A stretch of DNA of 64,000 bases from Polydactylus sextarius (Eukaryota; Chordata; Actinopteri; Polynemidae). The position numbers and the translations under genes were made by a program. The notes below the pieces were generated by a model. It searched no databases and was not told where the DNA came from. It saw only the letters and a list, made by a program, of their open reading frames with translations. Below, in pieces: positions 1 to 41,380 of this stretch (its first letter is position 1; every line of letters begins with the position of its first letter). The stretch lies in the NCBI GenBank assembly GCA_016801845.1, contig CM028919.1, forward strand, positions 10,440,001-10,504,000, read 5' to 3'.

Positions 1-9935
<9,935 letters not shown>

Positions 9936-10646
9936 ACCCCCTGCTCTTTAAAAAAAAAATCCAAATCAAGCAAGAAATCTCCAAGAAAAAGGGAGAAGTG
10001 TGCCAAAGAAACTGAATACTGGATAAAGAAAGGGAACGGGCAGATGCTTATCCACATTACCTCAGGCAGATTATTTATGGCAAAGTTGTTCTCAACACTA
10101 GACTAGTGCGTTTTTCTGACCAAACACTTTTTTTTACAAGTCTTTTCTAAGCACTGACTTTTAACCCAATTCAGCAAATGTTTTTAATCTGCCAGAAACA
10201 AAAGACAGGTCAGGTTTACTGTGTCAGAACATAAAAGATAATGATTACTTGCTGGATACTTTCTTGTTAAGTTTTTTTTTTCTTTCCCCACAGTTTTACC
10301 ACAGTTCATGGACCCAATCTGCACAAAAAAAAAAAAAAAAACAAATCTGAAAAATGAAAATGTATCTTTCTTGAAATTTATTTGAGGCACATTTCACTTT
10401 TACATATCACAGTAAATGATTTACATTACATTCCCTGAGCTATTTTTTTTTTTCACTTTTCTTTTAAGACTTGTTTTTGTCTTTAAATCTGTGTATTGAT
10501 TTTGACACTCTGAGATTTAAATGGTGCTGCTGCTACTCATGCTTTAATGAATGTGTTGTTGTTTGGACCAGATAATTACAGTGTGCTCAACTGTGGTTAT
10601 AATATGATATAATGATATAATGTTATACCTCAATTTACTGGCATTT

Positions 10647-10652
10647 AATAAA
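10647..10652 (+). terminator. slc38a6: Poly(A) signal of slc38a6
   Basis: AATAAA about 0.71 kb after the TAA at 9933-9935, in an AT-rich 3' UTR. It is the first canonical hexamer after the stop, so it is the likely polyadenylation signal. Confidence 0.6.
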
Positions 10653-11077
10653 AGGGAAATTGTTTATGTACATGACATGACATGGCATGTCCGCCTGCTC
10701 ATTTTACCACTGTAATGTCTTTATCAGTGCTGTGGAAAGCAGCCTATCATGTCACTTTCATAGCCGTGCGTTTGATTGACAGGCACGGTATTGACATTGA
10801 GATACGCTGCTCAGTGTTGTGATGTGGGTTCAGCCTGTAGATAATGAAAGCCACATGCTCGGTACGTTTCTAATCATGATGCTGTTTAGATTGTCTTCAT
10901 GCTGCCTCTGGAACCTACAACCACCCCACTGCTGCTTTTAATCTAAAGAATTAGGCAGACCGCCCCACCGACCATCCAAAAAGAAGTGGCTGCCCACTCT
11001 TCACGCCCCCTTAAAGCAACCCCCCCGCCCCCTCCGCTGCAGGAAATATCCATGCACTGCTCTGAAGGACAAGGAAA

Positions 11078-11116
11078 GATGGTAGTTGTGTTGCAAAGTG
11101 CAACACAACTACCATC
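11078..11116. repeat. Perfect 18-bp inverted repeat with 3-nt loop
   Basis: GATGGTAGTTGTGTTGCA, loop AAG, then its exact reverse complement. The stem is perfect over 18 bp, giving a 39-nt foldback. No terminator, tRNA or known element explains it, and it is too short for a typical pre-miRNA. Confidence 0.95.
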
Positions 11117-11954
11117 AACATCGAAAATATTTTACTTTGGTAGCCAAGGATAGAAGAAGTGGCTGATCTATTCATTATATATGACATTATTAATTGGTCC
11201 TGTAGCTGTTTAAAATGTGGCTAGTTTTGGCCTTTTTTTTTTTTTTTTTTACAGTCGTCTTGGGTAATTTGTGGTGGTAGTTCCCCCTCATGGCTCAGCC
11301 CCCATCCTGAGGCCCACAAGATACAACTGTGAGGTCATGAGATGATTAATGTGGCAGGAACAATGAATACACAAAGTTCTGCAACATACATTTATATTAA
11401 TTGTTTTGACTTTTTGAATTTTGGATAATTTTACCTTTTTGGACCTGGGACAGTTCCCTAAATGAAACCATCTGAGAAGTATAGTTGAGTTTAGGGAAAC
11501 GTCTCCGTGTTGGAAATGCGAACAACACACAGACATTTGAAACATGACAGCGCTGGTTTAATCTTCAACAAAGCATTGTATTTTATAAACTTATCAAACC
11601 GTGTGTCTTCTAAAAGCAAGATTTAAAAGTGAAAGTAACTACAGCTGTCAAATAAATGTAGCTGAGGAAAAAGCAGAGTATTTCCTTCTGACATGTGGCA
11701 GAGTAGAAGAATAAAGTAGCATAAAATGAGGGTGGGTAAGTGTGACTTGTAGTTGTTCAAGACTTCCAGAAACCACCATCAGCACGAGCTCTTTCAGTAA
11801 TAAAATAACCTCTGAAGCTCCCAGACATGTTTTCTCCAGTGAGACGAATCCATGTGCAGCACGAGATTACCACCTAGTGTCAGACTGTGTTCACAGCAAC
11901 CTACGTTAGTCTTGGTTCACTCAACATTCCTCTTCTGGTTTATGAAGGTTTAAC

Positions 11955-11955
<1 letters not shown>

Positions 11956-11988
<33 letters not shown>
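11956..11988 (+). repeat. (AG)n microsatellite
   Basis: A perfect AG dinucleotide run of about 33 bases in the slc38a6-prkch intergenic region. Confidence 0.95.
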
Positions 11989-11993
<5 letters not shown>

Positions 11994-13130
11994 AGATGCT
12001 CTAGTTTTATCAGTCATTGGAAACATGCACGTTAACAACGACCAGAGCTGTTTTTTATGGTGGTCTAAATGGGCCATGAGTCCTGAGCCTGGGGTGAGAG
12101 TGTTTTTGTTTAGTTAAACTCACTCACACCCTGGGCACATGTCCAGCAGTATGACAACACCATCTCCCAGGGTTAAAGGATAGAAAGAGGCGGAGGACTG
12201 ATGGTGGGCTGAAATTAAACCCCTGTTGGCTGCCTCCGCTCTTGTATTGTTTTAAGAGGTGTTGGCTGTGTTCTTTGAAAATTATTTTCTGTTGTTGTTA
12301 ATCAGGGTTTTTGGGTAACAGCTGGCTCTGATCCCACTGTCCAAACTTTGACCTCTAACACAGTTTGATGATGCTGCCTTTGAAGGATTAGATCAGTGAT
12401 TCGCAATCAGAGACACTTGTACATCCAAATATGCAAAAAAAACCCTCCACGAACTCATCTGAAAAAAAATAGCAGTGAAATGATTAAATATATGAGCAAC
12501 AGAGGGGAGGATAATAAACAGCCATTTACAAAATAGTGTGATGACAATCTTAACCACACTCACAATACTCAGCTGCCCGCCAACGTGAGTCACTTGTCAT
12601 CACTTCTTAGAACAAGGGGAAAAAGAAAGAAAAGATAACTAGTTACTCAGTGAACAGAAGCTGAACTAATGTGCTAAAACTAGACGACAGTATTAACACA
12701 GTTAGAAGTAGAAGTAATGGATAAATAGTGAAAACAGGCATATAATTAAACATCAATGGAGGACTAAAGACAGTTGATCTAATCTGAAACAGTCAGCAAA
12801 ATGTAGACTAGAGAATATGTGTCTGAAATGCTGCAATACTAAAGCTAACGAGGAAACAGGAAATATCTTAAAGTAATGGATCGATAGCTTAATTGTCTCA
12901 CTTCTGCCACTCTAAGTGGTTCTACCATAAATGCAAACTTGGCCAAGCTAAACACTGACAATTCAGCTGTATGAGTAAAAGGCAGTAACAATATCAAGAA
13001 ACAGAGTTGAATAACATCCAGTTTATAATCCATCTATCCACTGATTAAATTGTTCAGTTTGATTTAGCTGTTATGTATCTTAACCCTCTATGGATTAGTG
13101 TTATATTACAATATAACAATAATATTATAA

Positions 13131-13150
13131 TGTAGTGTAGTGTAGTGTAG
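13131..13150 (+). repeat. (TGTAG)4 pentanucleotide repeat
   Basis: Four tandem TGTAG units directly before a candidate dispersed repeat fragment and the larger TATAG-rich block. Confidence 0.85.
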
Positions 13151-13192
13151 TCAAGCCAAGTTTATTTGTATAGCGCCAAATCATAAAAACAT
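13151..13192 (+). mobile_element. Fragment resembling a widespread teleost dispersed repeat
   Basis: Contains AAGTTTATTTGTATAGCGCC, a motif I associate with the end of a very common interspersed repeat in fish genomes. Only about 40 bases are present, wedged between two pentanucleotide satellites, so family assignment is not possible. Confidence 0.45.
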
Positions 13193-13199
13193 TTATGTT

Positions 13200-13410
13200 G
13201 TGTGGTATAGTATAGTACAACAAAGCACAGCATAGAAAAGCATAGTGGTGGTAGTATAGTATAGTATAGTAGTAGTATAGTATAGTATAGTATAGTGTAT
13301 AGCATTGTCATGTAGTACAGTATAGCATAACATAACATAGCATAGTAAAATATAGTACTGTATAACATAGCATAGGATAACATAGTGGTATAGTATGGTA
13401 TAGTAAATCC
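13200..13410 (+). repeat. Degenerate TATAG/CATAG pentanucleotide satellite
   Basis: About 210 bases built from TATAG units with CATAG, CATAA and TAGTAG variants, including two clean runs near 13256-13270 and 13276-13298. The open frame on the opposite strand (Tyr/Leu/Met-rich) is a by-product of the repeat. Confidence 0.9.
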
Positions 13411-16400
13411 TATACGTATATTACAGAGAGCAGAGTCTTCCACTTCCTGTTTGTGTTTGAGGAGCAGCATCAGAGCAGCCCTGAGTCTTCACAGGTAGTG
13501 GACATCAGAATCTGTAGAGCTGAGAACAGACTAAACATCTGCTTTCTGTTTACCCACATAATCTTGTTCAACAGGCATTCCTGGCTGAAAGGTTCTTCAA
13601 GGGTCTTTTCACATGAGCCTTTTCAATGCCAGTTGGCTTGATGAGTGGTTTCGTTAGTCATGGTGGTGGACTGCAACTCAGCAAATGCCATGGATACGCA
13701 AGTGTCATCACTGATGAAGTGCTCTCCATCTAATTTTTATTCTTTCCTTCCATTCGCTCCATTCCCTCCATCTACCATCACTGCACGCTGCTTTTCTGCC
13801 TTTAATCGATTTCCTTGCTCTATCAGTAAACATGCTCTTTGTGTCACAGTAAGAGCATTCCTCGCTGTTGCTTTGAGGACTCTTTTTGACTCAACACATG
13901 CTCTGGTCATAGTAGTTTCTCTTTTTACATTTTAATTTCTACATACTTTCGATAAAAGAACCACAGATGAGAATGAGATAAGTGTAGACTTCTTAGTAAG
14001 ATCCTCCAGCTGAGTGTGCCTGTAACAGGAAGGAAGTAGCTTTGTCTCGTACCACAACATCTCAACAGGCTGTGCTTATCTCTGCGCTGGTCTTTATTTA
14101 CAGCATCATGAGTGTTGACATTGTCATCTGCTTCTGCTTTGTAGCCACCGTGTCCAAGACACTTCACGCTGATTGAGCAGAGGAGTGAAGTCTCACACCT
14201 CACACCACACAACCACGGTTCATGCACAAAGCTTCCTTTCACCATAAACACTGAAAACGTCTGCTGCCTCACAACAGCATAACATGTTGCTGTCTTGAAT
14301 AGGGACTCTTGAGTATTCAGGGGAACAATTGCCTGACACACTCTTCACCTGTCAGTCCACAGTGAGGCTCAGTACAATAGCAGCAATACAATAATAAAAA
14401 AAAAAAATAGATTCAACTCTAAGATTGCCGTCACCACAGCCACCAAGAAATAATAAACCTTGGAGAGGGAATGTCAGCGATGTTATATTGTCAGTGGAGG
14501 AATCGAGAAAATAAGCAAAGGGGGGAAGGGTAGTCATTGTGTTGGAAGAAGTATCGTAGAGCTTGGATATTTTGGCAGATGATGATCAGGGGTTGAGATG
14601 TAGGAAGGTTCACTGATGGAGGCCCAGTGGTCAGCAGCAGCACAGTATGGGGTTCAGTCTGTGTTTCTGGGAGGATGGTGAGTGTGTGTGGAGGCGTGGG
14701 GGTGGAGGGGGGGGACTCGTCTCTCTGCAATCCCATCAGCCCTGGGCTGAGCTCTTAATGCGGCCCTGACGCCTTGCTGGCGCAGGGGCCACGCTGCCTC
14801 ACATCTGGAGCCAATTACCCTGGAGGGGCTGTGACAGAGCTCCCACCACCTCCACCCTCCTCCATACTCTGCTCTGCTGTCCAACAAGCTCCGACCACTC
14901 TCTCAGATACATTCCTCAAGTTTTCACAACACCACCCTTTATTTTTGTTGGTCCCTCTTTCCTCTCCTTTACTCCTCTATCCCACAAACAAACAAAAAAA
15001 AAATCACATCCTCTGAGCTCACAGGATTTTTCTGCCTTTTAAAAAAACATCTAATCAGCTGATGAAGATAAATATCATGCTGTGGTGATGATTTAGTGCT
15101 TTAGGATACTGTCAGTGTGATCTCAGTGTTAGTTAGCTCTTTGAGTTCTGCTGGGGACCTATGTTGAATACCCTCACTTCCTTTTGGCTCTAATAAAGGC
15201 GAAAATGGACAAAACAGCCTAGAGGCATTAAATATACTAACTCTGTATTGTTTAAAACATATCTTGTATGTTTTGGTTAACCACAAATTTGTCATACTAT
15301 AACTCTAGCATATTTGACACATTAAAAAAGGCTTCCCAACAGTATAATAACAAACCTAAACCCCTATTGGCCATTCTTGGTTTCATACCAAACTTTGCTA
15401 CCCTGCTAACCAGATATTTAGTTCTCCCAAATTAGAAACACACTTTGCCACCATGTTATGATCGGTGACTTTTGATGCAGCCCATTTTTGTTTCTCGTAG
15501 ATGTTATGTCTGACAGATCACATGACTGAGTCTTTTTGAACTGTGTTTTATATTTTTCAGATGCATTTTCCAACTTTTTTGTTTTTCTTTCTCTCCATCT
15601 CTATTCATCACCCATCTCTTTCCTGCTTCACCTGTGTCATGCCAACACAACCACTGCTTTTCTAAATAAATACATTCATTCGTTCATTCCCTGCGGCAAT
15701 AAGCCCTTCTTCAAACTTTTACATTTTTTTTGTTATCTGTGGTTGAGGCAGAGAGTGAAGCATCGAAGCTGAAAAAAAACTTTTTCTTTTTTTAAACAGT
15801 ATCATCAGCAAAACATGACACAAAACATGCCTGAACAACACTACATCTTGGCAGGATAGTGGCGTCGTAAGTCATGTTTTCCTGTGTTAGAGCACTGACA
15901 GTAAACACCACATGTGAATAAAGCACATTTAGTACCAAATCAGCCTTTACAGGTGTGATTTATGGAGGGCCTTGGCTTCCACACAGCAGACCCCTGGGAT
16001 ATGTGTGTGTGTGTGCATGTGTGGCTCAGTGCAGCATGTAGGTTTCTATACAGCCTTACCTGAGGAGAGTTTGGAGTCTTGTGACCATAGGATGAGGGGC
16101 TAACTGTGGTGCTCAAACCCAGTGACTGATGAATGTAAATTGAGTGGCGCAGTGGTGCAGGAGGTGTGGTGAGACTTTATACTGGTCCCGTAGGATTTCC
16201 CTCACCGGGGTCAAAAGAGTTTGGGAACAGGTTTTACCTTTTCTGCGCCATACTCTCCTTATTCCCCGCTGCCCTGTTTGGCACTGATGCTATGGTTCAT
16301 TAGCTGCAGCTATAGGGTGTACCTGGGCACAGAGCCAGAGGATTGAGCTGTCCTGGGTTTCACAGACATAAATTGGACTATGGACTGTGAAGTGAATGTG

Positions 16401-19234
16401 GAAACTCTACAGGTGGTTGAAATTCAGTTTTACGCAGAGGATCAGTCAGCTCTGAAATATAGCAGGCTTTTGGTAGCTGGCCTCGTGCTTGTGTGCAATA
16501 AAATGCTGGCATGTTGAAAAGATACATCAGAAGAGCTATATTTATTCATGTCTGTGTGTGTATCTAAGGCTCGCGTGTGTCCGTGTGTGTACAGTGTACA
16601 CATGCAGCCCACAAGTTTGCGTTCCCAGTTAGGTGTCTAGAGTCATGTCAAGTCGTCCCATGGGTGCATGATTCAAGATTTAGCTATGACTAACCACTTA
16701 TAAAGAAAAAGTTAGACTGGAATGAGGAGGAGGGGGATGCAGGGCAAAGAGCCACAGAGTTGACAGACTGAGGGAGAAAAAGAGGTGGACCGCTGGTGGA
16801 ACAAAGAAACAAAACAAATCATTCTGAGACTGTAAAAATGCCAGCTCTGGCTCCAGGGTAAAACAAAGAAGAGAAGTAAAATATATGGATTTTTAAAGTT
16901 GCTTCATCATAAGGGAGAGTCAAGCAGAGAAGAAGAAGAAGGTGGAGGGTGAGGAGAGAAGAAATCAATTCGTCAGTCTTATTCTGCCATCTGCTGGACA
17001 CATCGAGAGGACGAACACTTCTCTTTCTGGTCTTTTTTAGTCTGTTTATGCACAAAAATGTCATTAAAATACCTTGACTCTGAGGTTAATATAGACAGCT
17101 GGAGTGAGTGTACACTGTATGAGCGTGTTTGCACTTGCCAAGGTGAAGCAGGGCATTCTTTCAGGCACAAAGTGTTTTTACTTTAACCCACTAGCTCTGA
17201 CTGAAAGTTTCAAGCCCTTGCTGCCGATAGCTCATTGTGCTCACACTCCAGCATCGAGGCAAAGTACTATCTGACTGCTTTATCATGCAGCCTTCTCTGC
17301 TCAGTAAGGTCACGTTTGAGAGGTTGTTTACAAGACAGTCTGTATCCCAGGGATGTGTAAGGTCTGGGACCCGGGCTCTTTATTTATAACAGCTGGAGCA
17401 GAGAGATGGGGAGCGTTGACATTTGGCAGAGTGGGGTGAGAGGTCAAGTCTAACACCAATAAAGTGGAGACTTTGATCGTGACATTTATGGATGTAGCAG
17501 GCACAGCAGCCTCAGAGAGAGAGAGAAAGAATAGCTTTCGAAGTGGAAAAGTGATAGTGCAGCAGTGGAGACAAGAGGAACAAATGAAAATAAATGTTAG
17601 AGCATAAATTATTTTCATCCAGTTGTACAATTCCGGGCTTATCTGATTAGTCTTTCAGTCTGGTAATAAATAGCTCAAAGATATTCAGTTTACACAGATA
17701 AACAATCGGCAAGACCTCAAAAGACTTGAACTAATCACTTAACTGACTGCTCGTTTCAGCGTCCAGTCAAAACAAGAGTTGTTCCAAATTAGTAAACAGC
17801 CGCTCTGTCTCGCAGCATTTCATTTGGACGGCCACCAGAGAAAAGTCCTGCTGAGACAAAACACATCCTGAGCAGAAGTGTAACCTTATCCGGGATTTCA
17901 GAAACACTGAGGTCACGAAACTGAATTCTCCTGTGGCACGCAACACCCTGAGGACATTTTTGAATTGCCTCCAACAAAAACTCCAATTAATTAACTGTGT
18001 TGTAATTGTATTCCGAGGTTTTTCCTAATTATGTCATTAGTGTTTTCTTGGCTTTGGCTTGAGACGTAACATTTTTGTCATAAATCATGGTGTTACAGAG
18101 CGAGAGAAGTGGAAGGAGTTTTTGTATTTTGGGGAATGTAGGATTCTGCATATTTGAGTTTGACTCATACTTAGTCAGAGGAACACATTTCATCATTCAC
18201 TCCCTAAAACTGTGTAGAAGTGCAATACTAAATCATTCAAGTGGCACTTTACGTGTCCAACCGCTGTGACATCTTATGTGTTAATGACGATCATGTGATG
18301 ATCAAAATCCCCAAAAAAAAAAAAAAAAAATCCTCAGAGCTGTTTGGTCATTATTACTACGAATAGAAAGAGGAAGTTCGATCCATGAATAACATTGTGA
18401 AGAATTTTCCAAGTAGAAAAACTACATTCTTTGATTTTATATTATTTATTCATGTATTTAAAAAATATATATATATATTATATAGATTATTAACATTGCA
18501 GATATCCAGCACTGTGAACGTGGCCTTGGATTTGGATGAAAGGAGGCTGAGGTTATAATAAAAGATATAAAAATACATTGATTTTATCCAAACTTGTATA
18601 TTCATTCTTTTATTTATCAGAGTACTGGTGCATTTAATTTAAAATACACTTAAATTATACTATACTATACAAAATAAATACAGGGAAGTATACAGTAAAC
18701 AGAAAAATATTATACAGTTCTTCATTATATTAAATAAGATATTAAAGAATGGTCTACATGAAAATGAAGATAAATGACATAAAAACATATGTAGTGCAAC
18801 AGACTTGGTACTGCAGAAAAGCCACAGGTGTAAAAGATGAAAACAACAACGGCGCCGTACAACTAGAGTTTCCCTGTGAGAGTCAGGACCTTGTCTGTGA
18901 AGATTCTCAATCATCCAGGTCGTAGTAATATGCAAGTGTTAAAGACGACAACCGGCCTTGTTTGTAATCCTTGACAGTTCTTCTTGTCCAAAAAACTTTT
19001 CTAGTTCTGTTTGACTAGTGGGGAGTTTCAAGGTTTTATGTTCCAGTTAAGAGGCGCTCCAACTCCTCTCCAACAGGGAGAGGACTTTGATATTGTGATG
19101 TCTCATAAGTGCCTGTGTTTATATCAACAATAAAACAGACTGGACTGGATTAATAACACCACAGCTCTCTACAAGAAAGGTCAGAGCAGGATCCATTTAC
19201 TGTAGAGACTCAGGTCTTTTAGTAGTGAAGGGGA

Positions 19235-19600
19235 CGCTGCTGTGGCGGCGTCGGCCATCTTTCATGGTGCGGTCTACTGGGGGAGCAGCATCCTCACAGC
19301 TGACAGGAAGAGGATGAAAAAACTGATGAGGAAGACTGGTTCTGAGAAGCCAGTGGAAGTGGTTGGTGGGAGGAGGATGATGGCTCAGCCGTCATCCACG
19401 TTGAAGAACGACTCCCACCCACTGCAGAGCTCCTTCAGCGGCCAGCTGCTCCTTTCTAAATGTATAAAGGAACGCCACCACAGATAATTTCTCCCTGTAG
19501 CTTTAAGACTGTACCACCAGCACTGCTCCCAGTAATCACATTCACTGAATGTCACTTTACACAGGTCACTTTACAATGGACACTTATGCCATATTTTTTA
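19235..19600 (+). mobile_element. 3' fragment of a non-LTR (LINE-type) retrotransposon
   Basis: The plus-strand translation from 19242 contains GAVYWGSSILTADRKRMKKL, followed by a PVEVVGGRRMMA-like segment, then KNDSHPLQ and CIKERHHR. I recognise this series as the conserved C-terminal end of the ORF2-type protein of non-LTR elements frequent in fish (yWGSSI, DRxRmxKL, ERRM, HPL, KERyRrSF). The copy is 5'-truncated to roughly 100 codons, has small deletions and is followed by a short AT-rich tail with TTTA units (19631-19651). It is a dead fragment. Confidence 0.75.
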
Positions 19601-20199
19601 TCCATCCAACTATTATTCATTTCATAATCTTGTTTATTTATTTATTTATTTTTTCTGCATCTGTATTTGTACTCGTGCTGGGACAAACAAAGGAATTTGA
19701 ATTTAAACTTGAACAAACAACAAACCTAACAGAGTTACTGAAGGTTGGAAACTCTCCCAGCAATCCTGTTGGACAATATTTACACCTACTGTATCTGTGA
19801 CAAGGGGTTATTTCAGAAAACAATATATTTGATTGGGATCTGTAATATTGTGCTTTAGTAATAGTAGTAGCAGCAGCAATAGACCTCAAAGTACAAAATA
19901 ATAAATAAGATCTGAACAAAATATTATATGGGAAATATATGAAAAAAATATATAGGGAAAAAAAATATAATGGAGGCCTGTGGTGACTGAGCCCCTGTAG
20001 TAATATAATAGTATATATTCTAAATAAAAAAACTACATTTTTGGTCATGTCGTACATGACAGCAGCCACCGGGGGGCGCTGTTTCATTTCTGAGTCAGGC
20101 CCCGGACAGGTGAGCTGCACCTTCAGAGAGCAGCATTAGAGCAGTGCATTATGGTCCATGTAGTACCACGCTGTTCTCTCTCCGTAAACAACAACTACA

Positions 20200-20683
20200 C
20201 ATTAAATCACGTGACGAACCAACATAACTGTGACAGGTTGTGTGCGCGCGCATGTGTGCATGCATGCATGCATGTATGTGTGTGTGTATCCACGCGCGCT
20301 GTGTGACAAGTTAATGCGGAACTTGATTTCCTCCTCCTCTCGGCATGTCAGTGTTGTGGCTTCCTATGTACTGAAACTTTTTTGACACAGGTTCACACCA
20401 GAGACCGTGGTTCACACGGACGCCGCGGCGCGCGGGAGGCTGACAGTGAATATCTGCGCGAGTCAACAGAATGAGTGCAACAAATCGTGCGCAAATTTGC
20501 GCATAAAAGACTATTTATGAGTTTATTTCAGCACCGGTGTCGATCTGTGTTTATGTGAAGTAGGCGTGAATGTTTTTGTTTTTATCTAAGTAGTATTTTT
20601 TTTCTTCCTCCTTTTTGAGCGCGTGTTTCTCTCTTAAAGTAGATTTGTTTTCTATATATAATAATAATAAAACCAACAACAAC
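20200..20683 (+). promoter_or_regulatory. prkch: Probable prkch promoter and 5' UTR
   Basis: This region is CpG-rich compared with its AT-rich surroundings (for example the GCCGCGGCGCGCG stretch near 20423-20437) and directly precedes the first coding exon. It includes a palindromic E-box CACGTG at 20208-20213 followed by AC, and the alternating tract at 20239-20289. There is no clear TATA box. The transcription start cannot be placed from sequence alone. Confidence 0.55.
20239..20289. repeat. 51-bp uninterrupted alternating pyrimidine-purine tract
   Basis: TG, CG, CA and TA steps alternate without a break, including a CGCGCG core and four TGCA repeats. Such tracts can adopt Z-DNA. It lies about 395 bp upstream of the prkch start codon, inside the CpG-richer promoter-proximal zone. 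Confidence 0.85.
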
Positions 20684-40802
<20,119 letters not shown>

Positions 40803-41374
40803 AAGTCTTCTGTCTCACACTTATCAGTGTCTGTGGCTTTTTTCGAAGACAGCAGGGACAGAAAGACTGCAGCTGATGAACTCTCAAGCACTCCTGTAAA
40901 TCCTGAAAAAGTAGCGAGTGGTCAACTTTTGAAATGATATTTAGTTTTGACATTTATGTGAGCATCTGTGTAGAAACGTGTGTGTTGATATGTTCATGTA
41001 TTTTAAACTTGTTTGACAAAGATAAACAGCATCAGGATTTTATTTTCCATTTGCTTTCCTACAGATGGACGAGTTCGATTGCAGCTATTTTAAATGAGAA
41101 GGCACTTTTTAGAGCATAATTTAATGGATTGTTTTTATTTTTTTTTTATTTTTTCTTTTTTGCTCTCACACTCTCTTGTGAGAAAGGAAGAAACCAAGTG
41201 GCAGTTTTAACCAGACTGCCAGAGATTCCCAGAAACGTCGAGCTGCCAGTTAAAATCCTGGAAGGACTGAGTGTGCAGATGAAATAGTTTCTCAGTGATG
41301 TGACTCTACTTTGGAAAAATACAAACACACACACACACACTGACTAAATGAGAGCTGAGTTCATCCACTTTCAA

Positions 41375-41380
41375 AATAAA
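41375..41380 (+). terminator. prkch: Candidate poly(A) signal of prkch
   Basis: AATAAA about 0.57 kb after the TAA ending at 40802. A short CA run (41324-41340) precedes it. Confidence 0.55.

Larger units (their letters stand above)
10653..20200. other. Intergenic region between slc38a6 and prkch
   Basis: About 9.5 kb with no supported gene. No reading frame is long enough for the single-exon TMEM30B gene that sits at this point in mammals. It holds a perfect hairpin (11078-11116), a GA microsatellite, a TATAG-rich satellite, a LINE-like fragment and several poly-A/T runs. A GC-rich patch at about 14670-14880 stands out from its surroundings and might be a conserved element, but has no coding signature. 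Confidence 0.7.

Noticed and set aside
13162..13470. Minus-strand 102-codon frame rich in Tyr, Leu and Met
   Set aside because: It is a translation of the TATAG satellite. There is no start context, no homologue and no exon structure.
16144..16240. GTGGCGCAGTGGTGCAGGAGG, resembling a tRNA-like SINE head
   Set aside because: Only the first 20 or so bases are suggestive. No box B or collinear tail follows, so it cannot be separated from chance.
19638..20120. 160-codon minus-strand frame upstream of prkch
   Set aside because: The composition is that of AT-rich intergenic DNA (Tyr/Phe/Ile runs). It overlaps the tail of a LINE-like fragment and has no motif or splice context.
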